Source of the DNA: Bacillus licheniformis DSM 13 = ATCC 14580 | Lineage (GTDB): Bacteria > Bacillota > Bacilli > Bacillales > Bacillaceae | NCBI RefSeq assembly: GCF_000011645.1 | Contig: NC_006270.3 | Coordinates: 162,501 to 226,500 of the forward strand | Length of the DNA stretch: 64,000 bases | Direction: 5' to 3' | Shown: one piece after another, positions 8,549 through 17,175 of the stretch | Numbering within the stretch: position 1 is the stretch's first letter | Layout of the letters: the number at the start of each line of letters is the position of its first letter | Made by a program: the position numbers and the translations under genes | Notes under the pieces: generated by a model | The model's database searches: none | The model's input: only the letters and a program-made list of their open reading frames with translations | Told to the model about the DNA's origin: nothing

Positions 8549-9907
8549 CTATTGGTGATGTAACGCCTCGTAAACAGCTGTAATGACGCTGCCGTACTTT
8601 CCGGTTGCAAATTCATCACCTTCGAATTGATTCGGGTTTTCTTTAGGGTTGATAACAGGAGAGTGCTTTTTATTGGTTAACAACACAATGCCGATTTGAT
8701 ACACGGGATCAATGATAGTAACCGTTCCCGTCCAGCCGGTATGGCCATATGCTTTGCTGCTGGCGTGCTTGCCGAACATCCACTCCATATCGGTATTGCC
8801 GTTGAGCCGCCATCCTAGTCCATATGTGGGATTTGTTTTTGACGGCTCTGTAAATTGTGAAATGACAGAACTGCTGAATAGATGCTGTCTTCCGTAACCG
8901 CCGCCGTTCAGCATGACTTGAAGGAGCACTGCTGCGTCGTCAACGGTGGAAAACAGGCCGGCATGCCCAGAAACGCCTTCCATTGAATAGAATGCTTTTT
9001 CATCGTGGACTTCCCCCTGAAGTGTGTAAGTTCTGATGTTTGGGAACGAAATGGTGCCGTCTCTGGTGTTTCCCAATCGTTCCGTAGCTGCAAAATGCGA
9101 CCGTTTAAAGCCCTTTTGGAGCGGATTAAACAAAGTATGCCGCAATCCGAGAGGCCGGTAAAACCGGTTTTCAACAAAGGTATCTAAACGCTCGTTTGTG
9201 ATTTTTTCAATGATCAGCCCGAGGAGCATATAGTCGATGTCACTGTAAATTTGCTTTGTGCCGGGTTCATATGCCAAGGGGGTTTTCACAAGATATTCAA
9301 GCGTTTTGCTCCGTGATTGAGAGTAGAGGTGTCCGGCTGATTTCGGGTCGTAATAATTCCAGCTTGCAGGGAAGCCTGCGTTATGATGAAGCAAATCAAT
9401 CACGCGGAGCCGGTTTTTTCCCTTTACATCGTCTTCCGGGTGATCTTTGAAATCAGGGAGATATTGAGAAATGTTTTTGTTCAAGTCAAGCTTTCCGGTG
9501 CTCACTAAATGCTGCAAGGCAAAATTGACGGCATACATTTTTGTATTGGAGGCTAGGTCGAACATCGTGTTTGCTTTCATTTTTTTTGGATGTTTGAGCG
9601 CTATGAGGCCGTTGTATTTCTGCTTGTAGCCGTAGACTTCTTTTTTGATGATTTTTCCGTCTTTAATCAAAATAAGGGCAGCGCCGGGAAAGCCCGCTTT
9701 GACATCCTGTTCGATCAGACGGTCCACAGCTTTAAGCTTTTTCGAAGAAAAACCGGCTTCTTCAGGCGTTTTCGCTTTCGTTAAAACAGGATATGTCAGC
9801 CGCTGTTTTGTCTCGTTCCCGATGGCAGTCTGTGCTGTGGACGGAAGCGGAAAAAAGCATGTCAGCAGCAATAGGGACGCGGCCGCACTGATCATAAACT
9901 TTTTCAG
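8549..9907 (-). CDS. amiE: N-acetylmuramoyl-L-alanine amidase AmiE (beta-lactamase fold)
   Basis: A serine-hydrolase family protein with SxxK (SNTK), the LLHHNAGFPASW stretch and HTGWTGT, matching AmiE (YbbE), which strips peptides from MurNAc. The first ATG in frame is at 9895, but the Shine-Dalgarno AAAGGAG ends 9 nt before an in-frame CTG at 9907 and 21 nt before the ATG. Starting at CTG adds M-K-K-F and gives a normal signal peptide with a basic end (KKFMISAAASLLLL). I therefore place the start at 9907, which would be a rare CTG start; 9895 is the conventional alternative. Confidence 0.85.
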   Translation of the reverse strand: MKKFMISAAASLLLLTCFFPLPSTAQTAIGNETKQRLTYPVLTKAKTPEEAGFSSKKLKAVDRLIEQDVKAGFPGAALILIKDGKIIKKEVYGYKQKYNGLIALKHPKKMKANTMFDLASNTKMYAVNFALQHLVSTGKLDLNKNISQYLPDFKDHPEDDVKGKNRLRVIDLLHHNAGFPASWNYYDPKSAGHLYSQSRSKTLEYLVKTPLAYEPGTKQIYSDIDYMLLGLIIEKITNERLDTFVENRFYRPLGLRHTLFNPLQKGFKRSHFAATERLGNTRDGTISFPNIRTYTLQGEVHDEKAFYSMEGVSGHAGLFSTVDDAAVLLQVMLNGGGYGRQHLFSSSVISQFTEPSKTNPTYGLGWRLNGNTDMEWMFGKHASSKAYGHTGWTGTVTIIDPVYQIGIVLLTNKKHSPVINPKENPNQFEGDEFATGKYGSVITAVYEALHHQ

Positions 9908-9962
9908 CTTGCTTCACTCCTTTCTGTTAAAAATTGCATAGTGGGAAATTTTAAACAAACGT

Positions 9963-11330
9963 TTAATCAAATTCAACTGCCATATCGTCCTTGAAACCAA
10001 AGGAGTATGTTAAGACAAAGCCGGCAGCATAGGAAATAAACAAACCGAGAATATACAAAAGAACTTGGTGGGTATGAACCAAAAACGACAAAGGGAGCCC
10101 TGATACGCCTATCGATACGGTCGCAATTTTGAAATACGCTTGAAATGCTCCGCCTACTCCGGCCCCGAGGCACGCGGTTAAAAACGGACGTCCGAGCGGA
10201 AGGGTTACACCGAATATGAGCGGTTCGCCGATGCCGAGCAGGCCTGACGGCAGTCCGCCGGCAATGGCTCTTTTTAGCTTTGCTTTTTTCGTTTTGAAAT
10301 AGATCGCAAAAGCGGCGCCTACTTGTCCTGCGCCCCCCATGGCCAAAATCGGCAGCAGCGGGTCATCGCCGATTGAATTGATTAATTCCATATGAACGGG
10401 TGTCAGTCCTTGATGAAGTCCGGTTACGACGAGCGGAAGGAAGGTGGCGCCCAGTACAAAGCCGGCGATAATGCCCCCAAGATCTAAGATGGCGAGAAGA
10501 CCTGACGTAATGGCGTCGGAAATCAAGCCGCCGACAGGCATGAAGACAACGTAGGTGACGATTCCTGTGATAAGAAGGGAGACTGTAGGTGTGATGATGA
10601 TGTCGAGTGAGTGAGGTACAAGGCGCCTGACCCGTTTTTCGAGAAAAGCGATAAATGCAGCTGCGAATAAAATGCCGATTAAACCGCCGCGTCCCGGCAA
10701 AAGCGCTTCACCGAAAAGTGAAATTTCACCAACGGCGGGGTTAATGATTAAAATACCGGCTAATCCGCCGAGTGCGGGGGAGCCGCCGAATTCTTTCGCC
10801 GTATTGATCCCCACCAGGATACCCAAATACGTAAATAGACCTGAGCCTATTACCGTTAAAATAATCGCGGTTTGTGAGGTTTCCGCGAGCCAGCCAGCCT
10901 GGATAACGGCTTTGGTGATTCCGGTAATCAAGCCTGAGGCGACCAAAGCGGGGATCAGCGGTATAAAAATGCTTGCGATTCGCCGGAGAAACAGCTTGAA
11001 AGGCGTCGCGTTTTTCTTGGAAATCTCCGCTTTATGTTTGGCTGCGGATTCTTTTAAGTCAACGTGTTCTGCGGATTTAAGCAGCTTCCCGAACTCGTCT
11101 GATACGTGCTGTACAACGCCTGTGCCGAGGATAATCTGAAGCGTTTCCTCCTCAACTACGCCGATCACGCCTTCAAGCGCTTTGATCGAGTCGATGTCGG
11201 TTTTTTGACTGTTGACAGGCGTGATGCGCAGGCGCGTCATACAGTGGGTATGATCTGCGACGTTAGACGGGCCGCCGATGTGTTGTAAAATCAGTCTTGC
11301 CAGCCCGGCATATTTTTTCTCATCGCTCAT
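9963..11330 (-). CDS. murP: PTS MurNAc-specific EIIBC component MurP
   Basis: A 455-residue protein with an N-terminal EIIB domain (phosphorylated cysteine C30 in DHTHCMTRLRI) and a C-terminal EIIC membrane domain (about ten helices, GIGEPLIFGVTLP near residues 365-377). It lacks an EIIA domain, so it needs one from another PTS protein. It imports and phosphorylates MurNAc to MurNAc-6-phosphate, the MurQ substrate. It is preceded by murR (26-nt gap) and followed by amiE. Confidence 0.94.
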   Translation of the reverse strand: MSDEKKYAGLARLILQHIGGPSNVADHTHCMTRLRITPVNSQKTDIDSIKALEGVIGVVEEETLQIILGTGVVQHVSDEFGKLLKSAEHVDLKESAAKHKAEISKKNATPFKLFLRRIASIFIPLIPALVASGLITGITKAVIQAGWLAETSQTAIILTVIGSGLFTYLGILVGINTAKEFGGSPALGGLAGILIINPAVGEISLFGEALLPGRGGLIGILFAAAFIAFLEKRVRRLVPHSLDIIITPTVSLLITGIVTYVVFMPVGGLISDAITSGLLAILDLGGIIAGFVLGATFLPLVVTGLHQGLTPVHMELINSIGDDPLLPILAMGGAGQVGAAFAIYFKTKKAKLKRAIAGGLPSGLLGIGEPLIFGVTLPLGRPFLTACLGAGVGGAFQAYFKIATVSIGVSGLPLSFLVHTHQVLLYILGLFISYAAGFVLTYSFGFKDDMAVEFD

Positions 11331-11356
11331 TTTATATCCCCCTTTTTTACAATTCG

Positions 11357-12205
11357 CTAAATTCCCATCATGCGGATGGCCGCTTTTGTTTGATCAATAT
11401 ACTGAATGATGTCCTCGTAGCGCTCTGCGGCCATGCCTAAAAACAGTAAGTCAATCATGTAAAGCTGAGTTAAACGAGAGGAGGTGGCGGCGCTGCGAAA
11501 CGGCGCTTCATTTGAGCATGACGTATACAGGGCGATATCGCTTAATGAAGCGACAGCAGACTGTCCCAACCGCGTCAGCCCAATGGTTTTAATACCATGT
11601 TTTTTGGCGAGCCTGACTGCATTGGCGATTTCCTGTGTTTCTCCTGAATGGGATATAGCAAACAGAACGTCATTCTCGCCGGCATTGGCGATTAATGTCG
11701 CAACAAGATGCATATCACTAAAAGCGGTGGCCTTTTTATTGATGCGCAAAAATTTCTGCTGGGCGTCTTGTGCGACGATTCCTGAAGCCCCGATCCCGCA
11801 AAAATGAACCGTTTCTGCGTTGATCAATATTTGAATCGCTTTTTGAAGTTCTTCGTGGTCAATGTTTTCAAAGGTATCGCGAATCGCCTGAATCGAATTG
11901 CTGGTTGTTTTTTGAACGATTGAATGGAGCGGCTCCTGCGGTTCGATATCCCGGTATCCCTGATCAGACGGCTTCATTAAATCACCGGCGACTCTCATTT
12001 TTAAATCTTGAAAGCCTTTCAGCCCCAAAGATTTGCAGAGCCGTATCGCCGCCGCCCCGCTTGTCTTTGCCGAAGAGCTCACCTCCTGAATGGTGCCGTT
12101 TACGATCTCGTGGGGGTTTTTCAAAATGTATTCGGCAAGCTTTCGTTCAGATTGCGGCAATTTGTGAAGCATATTCTGAATGATTTCCAATCCTCCTGCA
12201 GCCAT
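11357..12205 (-). CDS. murR: RpiR-family regulator MurR with SIS domain
   Basis: A 282-residue regulator with an N-terminal RpiR helix-turn-helix (about residues 1-78) and a C-terminal sugar-isomerase (SIS) domain with FCGIGASGIVAQDA and FAISHSGET, which bind phosphosugars. MurR represses this operon and is expected to respond to MurNAc-6-phosphate. A palindrome at 13197-13211 over the murQ promoter is its likely operator. Confidence 0.93.
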   Translation of the reverse strand: MAAGGLEIIQNMLHKLPQSERKLAEYILKNPHEIVNGTIQEVSSSAKTSGAAAIRLCKSLGLKGFQDLKMRVAGDLMKPSDQGYRDIEPQEPLHSIVQKTTSNSIQAIRDTFENIDHEELQKAIQILINAETVHFCGIGASGIVAQDAQQKFLRINKKATAFSDMHLVATLIANAGENDVLFAISHSGETQEIANAVRLAKKHGIKTIGLTRLGQSAVASLSDIALYTSCSNEAPFRSAATSSRLTQLYMIDLLFLGMAAERYEDIIQYIDQTKAAIRMMGI

Positions 12206-12223
12206 TGTTTCTTCCTTTCTTAT

Positions 12224-13144
12224 TTAAGATTTTTCATAAATGGATAGGGCCTTTTCAATATCGCCTTCTGATTTCTCCAGCAGTTTTTCTGCAGCGGCTG
12301 CATCTTCGTTTGTTTTCAGCATGATGATGGCGGTTTTGACTTGGTTATTGGACATTTCCAATGCTTGCGCCGCTGTTTCATTTGGCATACCTGTGACCGT
12401 TTGGATGATGCGGATCGCCCGCTCCTTTAATTTGTCATTGCTTACTTTTACATCTACCATGAGGTTTTCATAGACTTTCCCCATTTTGATCATGGCCGCC
12501 GTTGAGATCATGTTTAAAATCATTTTATGAGCGGTTGCGGCTTTCATTCTCGTCGATCCGGCAATGACTTCAGGGCCGACGACTACTTCTATGCTGTGAT
12601 CTGCCGCCTGGCTGATCGCCGAGTTTTCATTGCATGTCAGCGATATGGCCTTGGCACCTGTTTTCTTGGCATACTTCAGGGCGCCTAGGACGTACGGAGT
12701 TCGGCCGCTGGCGGCGATTCCGATTACGGTATCATTGTTTGAGAGGTTAACGGCTTCTAAATCCCGTCTGCCAAAAGCCTCATGATCTTCAGCGCCTTCG
12801 ACGGCATTGTACAAAGCTTTTTCTCCCCCTGCAATGATGCCTATGACCGACTCGGGAGATATGCTGAATGTCGGCGGGCATTCAGCTGCATCAAGTACGC
12901 CGAGCCTCCCGCTTGTACCGGCACCGATGTAGATGATCCGTCCCCCTTTCTTTAACGACCCGACGGCGTAGTCAACGGCGGTCTTAACATCGGGCAAGAC
13001 TTCTTGTACAGCTTCGGCTACCGTTTTATCTTCATCATTCATGATTTTCAACATATCGATCGTTTCTGCCTGGTGAATGCGCTTGGATCTTTCATTGCGG
13101 CGTTCGGTCGTTAAGGAACCTAAATGGCTGTTTTCCATCGACAA
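12224..13144 (-). CDS. murQ: MurNAc-6-phosphate etherase MurQ
   Basis: A 306-residue SIS-domain enzyme with the murQ signature IYIGAGTSGRLGVLDAAECPPTF and GIAASGRTPYV. It cleaves the lactyl ether of MurNAc-6-P to give GlcNAc-6-P and lactate in the cytoplasm. It is the first gene of the operon, 18 nt before murR, with GGAGGA 7 nt before its ATG. Confidence 0.96.
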   Translation of the reverse strand: MSMENSHLGSLTTERRNERSKRIHQAETIDMLKIMNDEDKTVAEAVQEVLPDVKTAVDYAVGSLKKGGRIIYIGAGTSGRLGVLDAAECPPTFSISPESVIGIIAGGEKALYNAVEGAEDHEAFGRRDLEAVNLSNNDTVIGIAASGRTPYVLGALKYAKKTGAKAISLTCNENSAISQAADHSIEVVVGPEVIAGSTRMKAATAHKMILNMISTAAMIKMGKVYENLMVDVKVSNDKLKERAIRIIQTVTGMPNETAAQALEMSNNQVKTAIIMLKTNEDAAAAEKLLEKSEGDIEKALSIYEKS

Positions 13145-13183
13145 ATCCTCCTGATCATAAAATGCATATATTTCTCAATTTTC

Positions 13184-13212
13184 AGTATATTATGGCTGAA
13201 ATATAATTTCAA
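13184..13212 (-). promoter_or_regulatory. Sigma-A promoter of murQ with overlapping palindromic operator
   Basis: On the minus strand TTGAAA, a 17-nt spacer and TATACT form a good sigma-A promoter about 40 nt before the murQ start. The inverted repeat TGAAAT-N3-ATTTCA at 13197-13211 covers the -35 element, the right place for repression by MurR. The binding protein is inferred from context. Confidence 0.7.
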
Positions 13213-13270
13213 TAACAAAAGATAAATATTAAAATTTTGTTTCAATTAGGTTCTAAACATCTGAACGCCG

Positions 13271-13301
13271 AAATAAAATAAAGCGCAGATGAACTGCGCT
13301 T
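13271..13301 (-). terminator. Terminator after the DUF523 gene
   Basis: Minus-strand stem AAGCGCAG / CTGCGCTT with a short loop, followed by TATTTTATTT. It separates the DUF523 gene from the murQ promoter. Confidence 0.75.
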
Positions 13302-13312
13302 ATGTCCTGGTA

Positions 13313-13765
13313 CTACAGCTCGTCTATTTGATGTTCGGAAATCACACGGAAGCCTTCTTTTTTCAGAAGTGCCGCCGTAAGGCCGTTGCCGGCTATTTTT
13401 TTGCTTGAGAAACTTCCATCGTATATATGGCTGCTGCCGCAAGACGGGCTGTTTTCCTTCAGCACGATCGTATCAGCCTTGATTTGCCTTGCCATCTCCA
13501 ATGTTTGATATGCCCCTTTTACATATAGGTCTGTTACGTCATTTCCCGATTGTGTCTTGATCACCGCTTTGCCGTCTAAAACGTCTTCTCCCGTCCCGCC
13601 TATAATTTCGGCCGGTTCCCTTGGTGTTTGAAATCCGCCGAGCAGCTCGGGACAAGCCATCACCGCTTTTTTTTCTTCAACGAGCTTATTGATTTTTTCG
13701 ACATAGCTGTGCGAACCGTTATAGCGGCATTCCACTCCGGCCAGACATGAACTTACCAGTATCAT
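13313..13765 (-). CDS. DUF523 family protein (YbbK-like)
   Basis: About 150 residues with the conserved DUF523 cysteines: SSCLAGVECRYNG at the start, CPELLGGFQTPREPAEI near 37-53, and KENSPSCGSSHIYDG near 105-119. The cysteine pattern suggests a bound metal or cluster; function in bacilli is unknown. I chose the start at 13765 because AGAGGGG lies upstream and the family begins there; the ATG at 13789 has no such support. It is separate from the recycling operon. Confidence 0.85.
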   Translation of the reverse strand: MILVSSCLAGVECRYNGSHSYVEKINKLVEEKKAVMACPELLGGFQTPREPAEIIGGTGEDVLDGKAVIKTQSGNDVTDLYVKGAYQTLEMARQIKADTIVLKENSPSCGSSHIYDGSFSSKKIAGNGLTAALLKKEGFRVISEHQIDEL

Positions 13766-13947
13766 TATTCGGTCCCCTCTCTTGCACATCAGATAGCCCT
13801 ATTTTAAACAAAATTTCCGCGCTTTTCTCAATCTCTATGATAAAAAATTTGAAAATAAAAATTTTAATTTACCTCTTTACAAATGGGGAGGAACCTGTAT
13901 ATAATAACTTTTGTCAGCTTTACGAGAGTTGCTTGAAACACGGTGAT

Positions 13948-14021
13948 GGCCCGTTGGTCAAGTGGTTAAGACACCGCCCTTTCACGGCGGTAACACGGTT
14001 CGAATCCCGTACGGGTCACCA
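13948..14021 (+). tRNA. tRNA-Glu (TTC) with a one-base deletion in the T stem
   Basis: Acceptor arms, the anticodon loop with TTC and the encoded CCA match Bacillus tRNA-Glu. The T arm reads ACGG-TTCGAAT-CCCGT instead of the expected ACGGG-TTCGAAT-CCCGT, so one G is missing and the stem has only four normal pairs. The gene is 74 nt where 75 is expected. It may be poorly functional, or the base may be a sequencing error. Confidence 0.9.
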
Positions 14022-14047
14022 TTCTTTTTTGGACGGCACGCTGGGAA

Positions 14048-14160
14048 AAGGAAGGCATGCTAAAGGGAGTAACATTCTGTTGCAACGCGCACTTGTACTT
14101 CAAATGCAAGGAAGGCATGCTAAAAGCGCAACGTCCTGTTGCAACGCATGCACTTGTACG
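14048..14160 (+). repeat. Two direct copies of a ~53-bp spacer sequence between tRNA genes
   Basis: AAGGAAGGCATGCTAAA starts at 14048 and again at 14108, followed in both by closely similar text (CTGTTGCAACGC, CACTTGTAC). The period is 60 bp. The repeat lies between tRNA-Glu and tRNA-Val and has no reading frame of note. Confidence 0.8.
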
Positions 14161-14171
14161 TCCTGTACTTC

Positions 14172-14247
14172 GGAGGATTAGCTCAGCTGGGAGAGCATCT
14201 GCCTTACAAGCAGAGGGTCGGCGGTTCGATCCCGTCATCCTCCACCA
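14172..14247 (+). tRNA. tRNA-Val (TAC)
   Basis: A complete 76-nt cloverleaf with encoded CCA; anticodon TAC in loop CTTACAA, and acceptor arms GGAGGAT / ATCCTCC pair. It is the second gene in the five-tRNA cluster. Confidence 0.97.
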
Positions 14248-14305
14248 TTTTTCGAAGCGGTTTTAGACACAACTGCGCCGGTAACTGCATAAGATACCGT
14301 ATCAT

Positions 14306-14378
<73 letters not shown>

Positions 14379-14386
14379 CTGTTTTT

Positions 14387-14471
14387 GGAGGGGTAGCGAA
14401 GTGGCTAAACGCGGCGGACTGTAAATCCGCTCCCTCAGGGTTCGGCGGTTCGAATCCGTCCCCCTCCACCA
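14387..14471 (+). tRNA. tRNA-Tyr (GTA)
   Basis: An 85-nt class II tRNA with a long variable arm, anticodon GTA in loop CTGTAAA, and encoded CCA. Confidence 0.97.
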
Positions 14472-14475
14472 TTAT

Positions 14476-14547
14476 TGGGCTATAGCCAAGCGGTAAGGCA
14501 ACGGACTTTGACTCCGTCATGCGCTGGTTCGAATCCAGCTAGCCCAG
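14476..14547 (+). tRNA. tRNA-Gln (TTG)
   Basis: A 72-nt cloverleaf with anticodon TTG in loop CTTTGAC; acceptor arms TGGGCTA / TAGCCCA pair. CCA is not encoded. Last tRNA of the cluster. Confidence 0.96.
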
Positions 14548-14552
14548 TTTTT

Positions 14553-14580
14553 GGACATCCTGCTCGGATGTCCTTTTTAT
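14553..14580 (+). terminator. Terminator of the tRNA cluster
   Basis: A perfect stem GGACATCC / GGATGTCC with a 5-nt loop is followed by TTTTTA, five bases after tRNA-Gln. Confidence 0.88.
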
Positions 14581-14672
14581 TTTGTCTTTTTTGTATAACT
14601 ATTCAAAAAAATGTCTTGTTGAGTCAATTCCGAATCGGAAGGTACAATGAAGGTCTGAAAGGGGGATATCAT

Positions 14673-15587
14673 ATGTTAAAACAGCAGATTTCAATGATCG
14701 GCGTGCCGATGGATCTTGGACAGCTGAGGCGGGGAGTCGATATGGGACCGAGCGCGATTCGCTGTGCAGGTGTTAATGAACGGCTGGAATGTCTTTGTCA
14801 GGATATTGAAGACCTCGGCGATATGACGATCGGGCAAAGAGAGGATGAGAAAGAAGGCGGGGAGCCGGCATCTGAAGAGCTAAGAAATTTGAAAGCGATT
14901 ACAAAAGCGAGTGTAAAACTTGCTGAGACTGTCGATAATATCGTAGCTTCTGGCGCTTTTCCGCTCGTGCTGGGCGGTGACCACAGCATTGCGATCGGAA
15001 CGCTTGCCGGCCTTGCGAAGCATTATCAAAACCTGGGTGTGATCTGGTATGACGCCCATGCCGATTTAAATACAAAAGAAACGTCTCCCTCAGGCAACAT
15101 TCACGGCATGCCGCTCGCCATCAGCCTGGGAATCGGCCACGAAGGGCTGACCGCCATCTATGGAAAAGAAGCTAAAATTAAAGCGGAGAACATCGTCATC
15201 ATCGGTGCGAGGTCACTTGATGACGGGGAAAAAGAATTGATTCGCGACAAAGGGATCAAAGTATATACGATGCATGAAATCGACCGCCTCGGCATGACAA
15301 GGGTGATGGAAGAAACGATAGACTATTTGCGAGGCAGGACGGACGGTGTCCATCTGTCACTCGATTTGGACGCGCTTGATCCGAACGATGCACCGGGTGT
15401 CGGAACTCCGGTAGCAGGAGGCATCAGCTACAGGGAAAGCCATCTGGCTATGGAAATGCTTGAGGAATCGAAGCTGATTACGTCCGCCGAGTTTGTCGAA
15501 GTAAACCCGATATTGGATGAGAAAAACAGGACGGCGGAAGCGGCTGTAGCCTTAATGGGATCGCTGTTTGGCGAAAAGCTGCTTTAG
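14673..15587 (+). CDS. rocF: Arginase
   Basis: A 304-residue ureohydrolase with the manganese-binding motifs GGDHSIAIG, DAHADLNT and SLDLDALDPNDAPG. It hydrolyses arginine to ornithine and urea in the cytoplasm. The start at 14673 has AAAGGGGG just upstream; an open frame extends back into the tRNA cluster but has no start signal. It stands alone between the tRNA genes and sigW. In B. subtilis 168 the rocF gene lies elsewhere, so this may be a second arginase; I cannot tell from the window. Confidence 0.93.
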   Translation: MLKQQISMIGVPMDLGQLRRGVDMGPSAIRCAGVNERLECLCQDIEDLGDMTIGQREDEKEGGEPASEELRNLKAITKASVKLAETVDNIVASGAFPLVLGGDHSIAIGTLAGLAKHYQNLGVIWYDAHADLNTKETSPSGNIHGMPLAISLGIGHEGLTAIYGKEAKIKAENIVIIGARSLDDGEKELIRDKGIKVYTMHEIDRLGMTRVMEETIDYLRGRTDGVHLSLDLDALDPNDAPGVGTPVAGGISYRESHLAMEMLEESKLITSAEFVEVNPILDEKNRTAEAAVALMGSLFGEKLL

Positions 15588-15597
15588 GTGCAGTTGA

Positions 15598-15624
15598 AGA
15601 GCGGCTTCAGGCTGCTCTTTTTTA
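15598..15624 (+). terminator. Terminator after rocF
   Basis: Stem AGAGCGGC / GCTGCTCT (one G-T pair) with loop TTCAG, followed by TTTTTTA. Confidence 0.8.
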
Positions 15625-15750
15625 TGATAGAAGTCTCAACTTCATAATATTTATGATGTATAATAATTTTAAGCTAATATTAAGCGCATGAACCCTGTCA
15701 AAGCATCTACACCCTGCCAAAAATTTGATAAACTATTTTTATGAATTTAA

Positions 15751-15778
15751 TGAAACCTTATAAAAACCAATTCGTATA
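15751..15778 (+). promoter_or_regulatory. Sigma-W autoregulatory promoter of sigW
   Basis: TGAAAC, a 16-nt spacer and CGTATA match the sigma-W consensus exactly, 35 nt before the sigW start codon. This means sigW is transcribed by its own product. Confidence 0.9.
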
Positions 15779-15812
15779 CATAAAGACCGGTGAAGGCAGA
15801 GGTTAGATAAAT

Positions 15813-16376
15813 ATGGAAACAATGATTAAAAAAAGAATCAAACAGGTGAAAAAAGGCGATCGTAACGCATTTGCAGACATCGTGGATATTTACAAAGACA
15901 AAATTTATCAGCTTTGCTACCGTATGCTCGGCAATGCGCATGAGGCGGAAGATATTGCGCAGGAAGCGTTTATCAGAGCATACGTGAATATCGACAGTTT
16001 TGATATCAACCGGAAATTTTCCACATGGCTTTATCGAATCGCAACCAATTTGACCATCGATCGTATCCGTAAAAAAAAGCCGGACTATTACTTGGATGCA
16101 GAGGTGGCAGGGACTGAAGGACTGACAATGTATTCCCAGGTTGCGGCGGATGTTGCGCTTCCAGAGGATGAAGTGGTTTCTTTGGAGCTGCACAGCACCA
16201 TCCAGGAAAAAATCTTAAGGCTTCCCGATAAATACAGGACGGTCATCGTATTAAAGTACATTGATGAGCTTTCACTCATTGAGATCAGTGAAATCCTCAA
16301 TATTCCCGTAGGTACGGTGAAAACGAGGATACACAGGGGCAGAGAGGCTCTCAGAAAACAATTAAGGGATCTTTAA
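15813..16376 (+). CDS. sigW: ECF sigma factor SigW
   Basis: A 187-residue ECF sigma factor, the same length as B. subtilis SigW and nearly identical in region 2 (AFADIVDIYKDKIYQLCYRM, AEDIAQEAFIRAYVNID) and region 4 (IEISEILNIPVGTVKTRIHRG). It directs the cell-envelope stress and antimicrobial-peptide resistance regulon. It is coupled with rsiW 13 nt downstream and is driven by the sigma-W promoter at 15751. Confidence 0.98.
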   Translation: METMIKKRIKQVKKGDRNAFADIVDIYKDKIYQLCYRMLGNAHEAEDIAQEAFIRAYVNIDSFDINRKFSTWLYRIATNLTIDRIRKKKPDYYLDAEVAGTEGLTMYSQVAADVALPEDEVVSLELHSTIQEKILRLPDKYRTVIVLKYIDELSLIEISEILNIPVGTVKTRIHRGREALRKQLRDL

Positions 16377-16389
16377 GTGGGGTGATGAA

Positions 16390-17010
16390 ATGAGCTGTCC
16401 GGAGCATATTGTTCAGCTTATGCATAAATACCTTGACGGAGACATACTTCCGGAAGATGAAACGCGTTTAAAAGAGCACCTCCAATCATGCGAAGGCTGC
16501 AAAAAGCACCTTCATGAAATGGAAAAATCCATCGCTCTTGTCCAGAGCACGTCGCATCTTACAGCTCCGGCGAACTTTACAGCCAATGTGCTGGCGAATC
16601 TGCCGAAAGAAAAGCGGACGGCATCGATCAACAGGTGGCTTAAAGCCCATCCGTTTTTAGTGGCGGCGGCTTTATTTGCAATTTTGATGGGCGGCAGCTT
16701 TTTCTCCAGCTGGAAAAACGATCACGATTTCAGCGTATCCAGCCAGCCTAATCTTGTGGTGAAAAACAACACGGTCATCGTGCCTGAAGGCGAAGTTGTC
16801 AAAGGCGATGTGACCGTGAAAAACGGAAAGCTGATTATAGAGGGCAAAGTCGACGGCGATGTCACGATTGTAAACGGTGAAAAATATACGGCTTCAGCAG
16901 GACAAGTCACCGGTCAGATCCATGAGATCAACGAGGTGTTCGACTGGATCTGGTATAAGATCAAATCGACCGGAAAATCGGTTTTTGGTGTGAAGGAGTC
17001 TAAAGAGTAG
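16390..17010 (+). CDS. rsiW: Anti-sigma-W factor RsiW
   Basis: A 206-residue protein with a zinc anti-sigma domain in the cytoplasm (H30, C34, C37, plus C3), one membrane segment at about residues 88-105 and an outer domain. It holds SigW inactive until cleaved by regulated proteolysis (PrsW, RasP). It is co-transcribed with sigW and followed by a strong terminator. Confidence 0.96.
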   Translation: MSCPEHIVQLMHKYLDGDILPEDETRLKEHLQSCEGCKKHLHEMEKSIALVQSTSHLTAPANFTANVLANLPKEKRTASINRWLKAHPFLVAAALFAILMGGSFFSSWKNDHDFSVSSQPNLVVKNNTVIVPEGEVVKGDVTVKNGKLIIEGKVDGDVTIVNGEKYTASAGQVTGQIHEINEVFDWIWYKIKSTGKSVFGVKESKE

Positions 17011-17046
17011 AGCAAAGCGGGCGAATGAGCTTTGCTCTTTTTTTAT
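17009..17046 (+). terminator. Terminator of sigW-rsiW
   Basis: Perfect stem AGAGCAAAGC / GCTTTGCTCT overlapping the rsiW stop codon, followed by TTTTTTT. Confidence 0.9.
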
Positions 17047-17080
17047 GAGGGGCCGCCATTTCACTTGGAAAATCAATTTG

Positions 17081-17089
17081 TGCTATAAT
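17081..17089 (+). promoter_or_regulatory. Extended -10 promoter of cdaA
   Basis: TGCTATAAT is an extended -10 element (TGnTATAAT) about 87 nt before cdaA. A good -35 is not apparent at the usual distance, which is common for extended -10 promoters. Confidence 0.55.
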
Positions 17090-17175
17090 AGCCCCTGTAT
17101 ATATAAAAATAATAGATCATACCATTTTGAAACATATTAACCTTACTAATGACTGAATTCTTGGAGGACGAGGAA

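Noticed and set aside
13747..14266. Several open frames through the tRNA cluster
   Set aside because: They cross tRNA genes and match nothing; the tRNA structures are clear.
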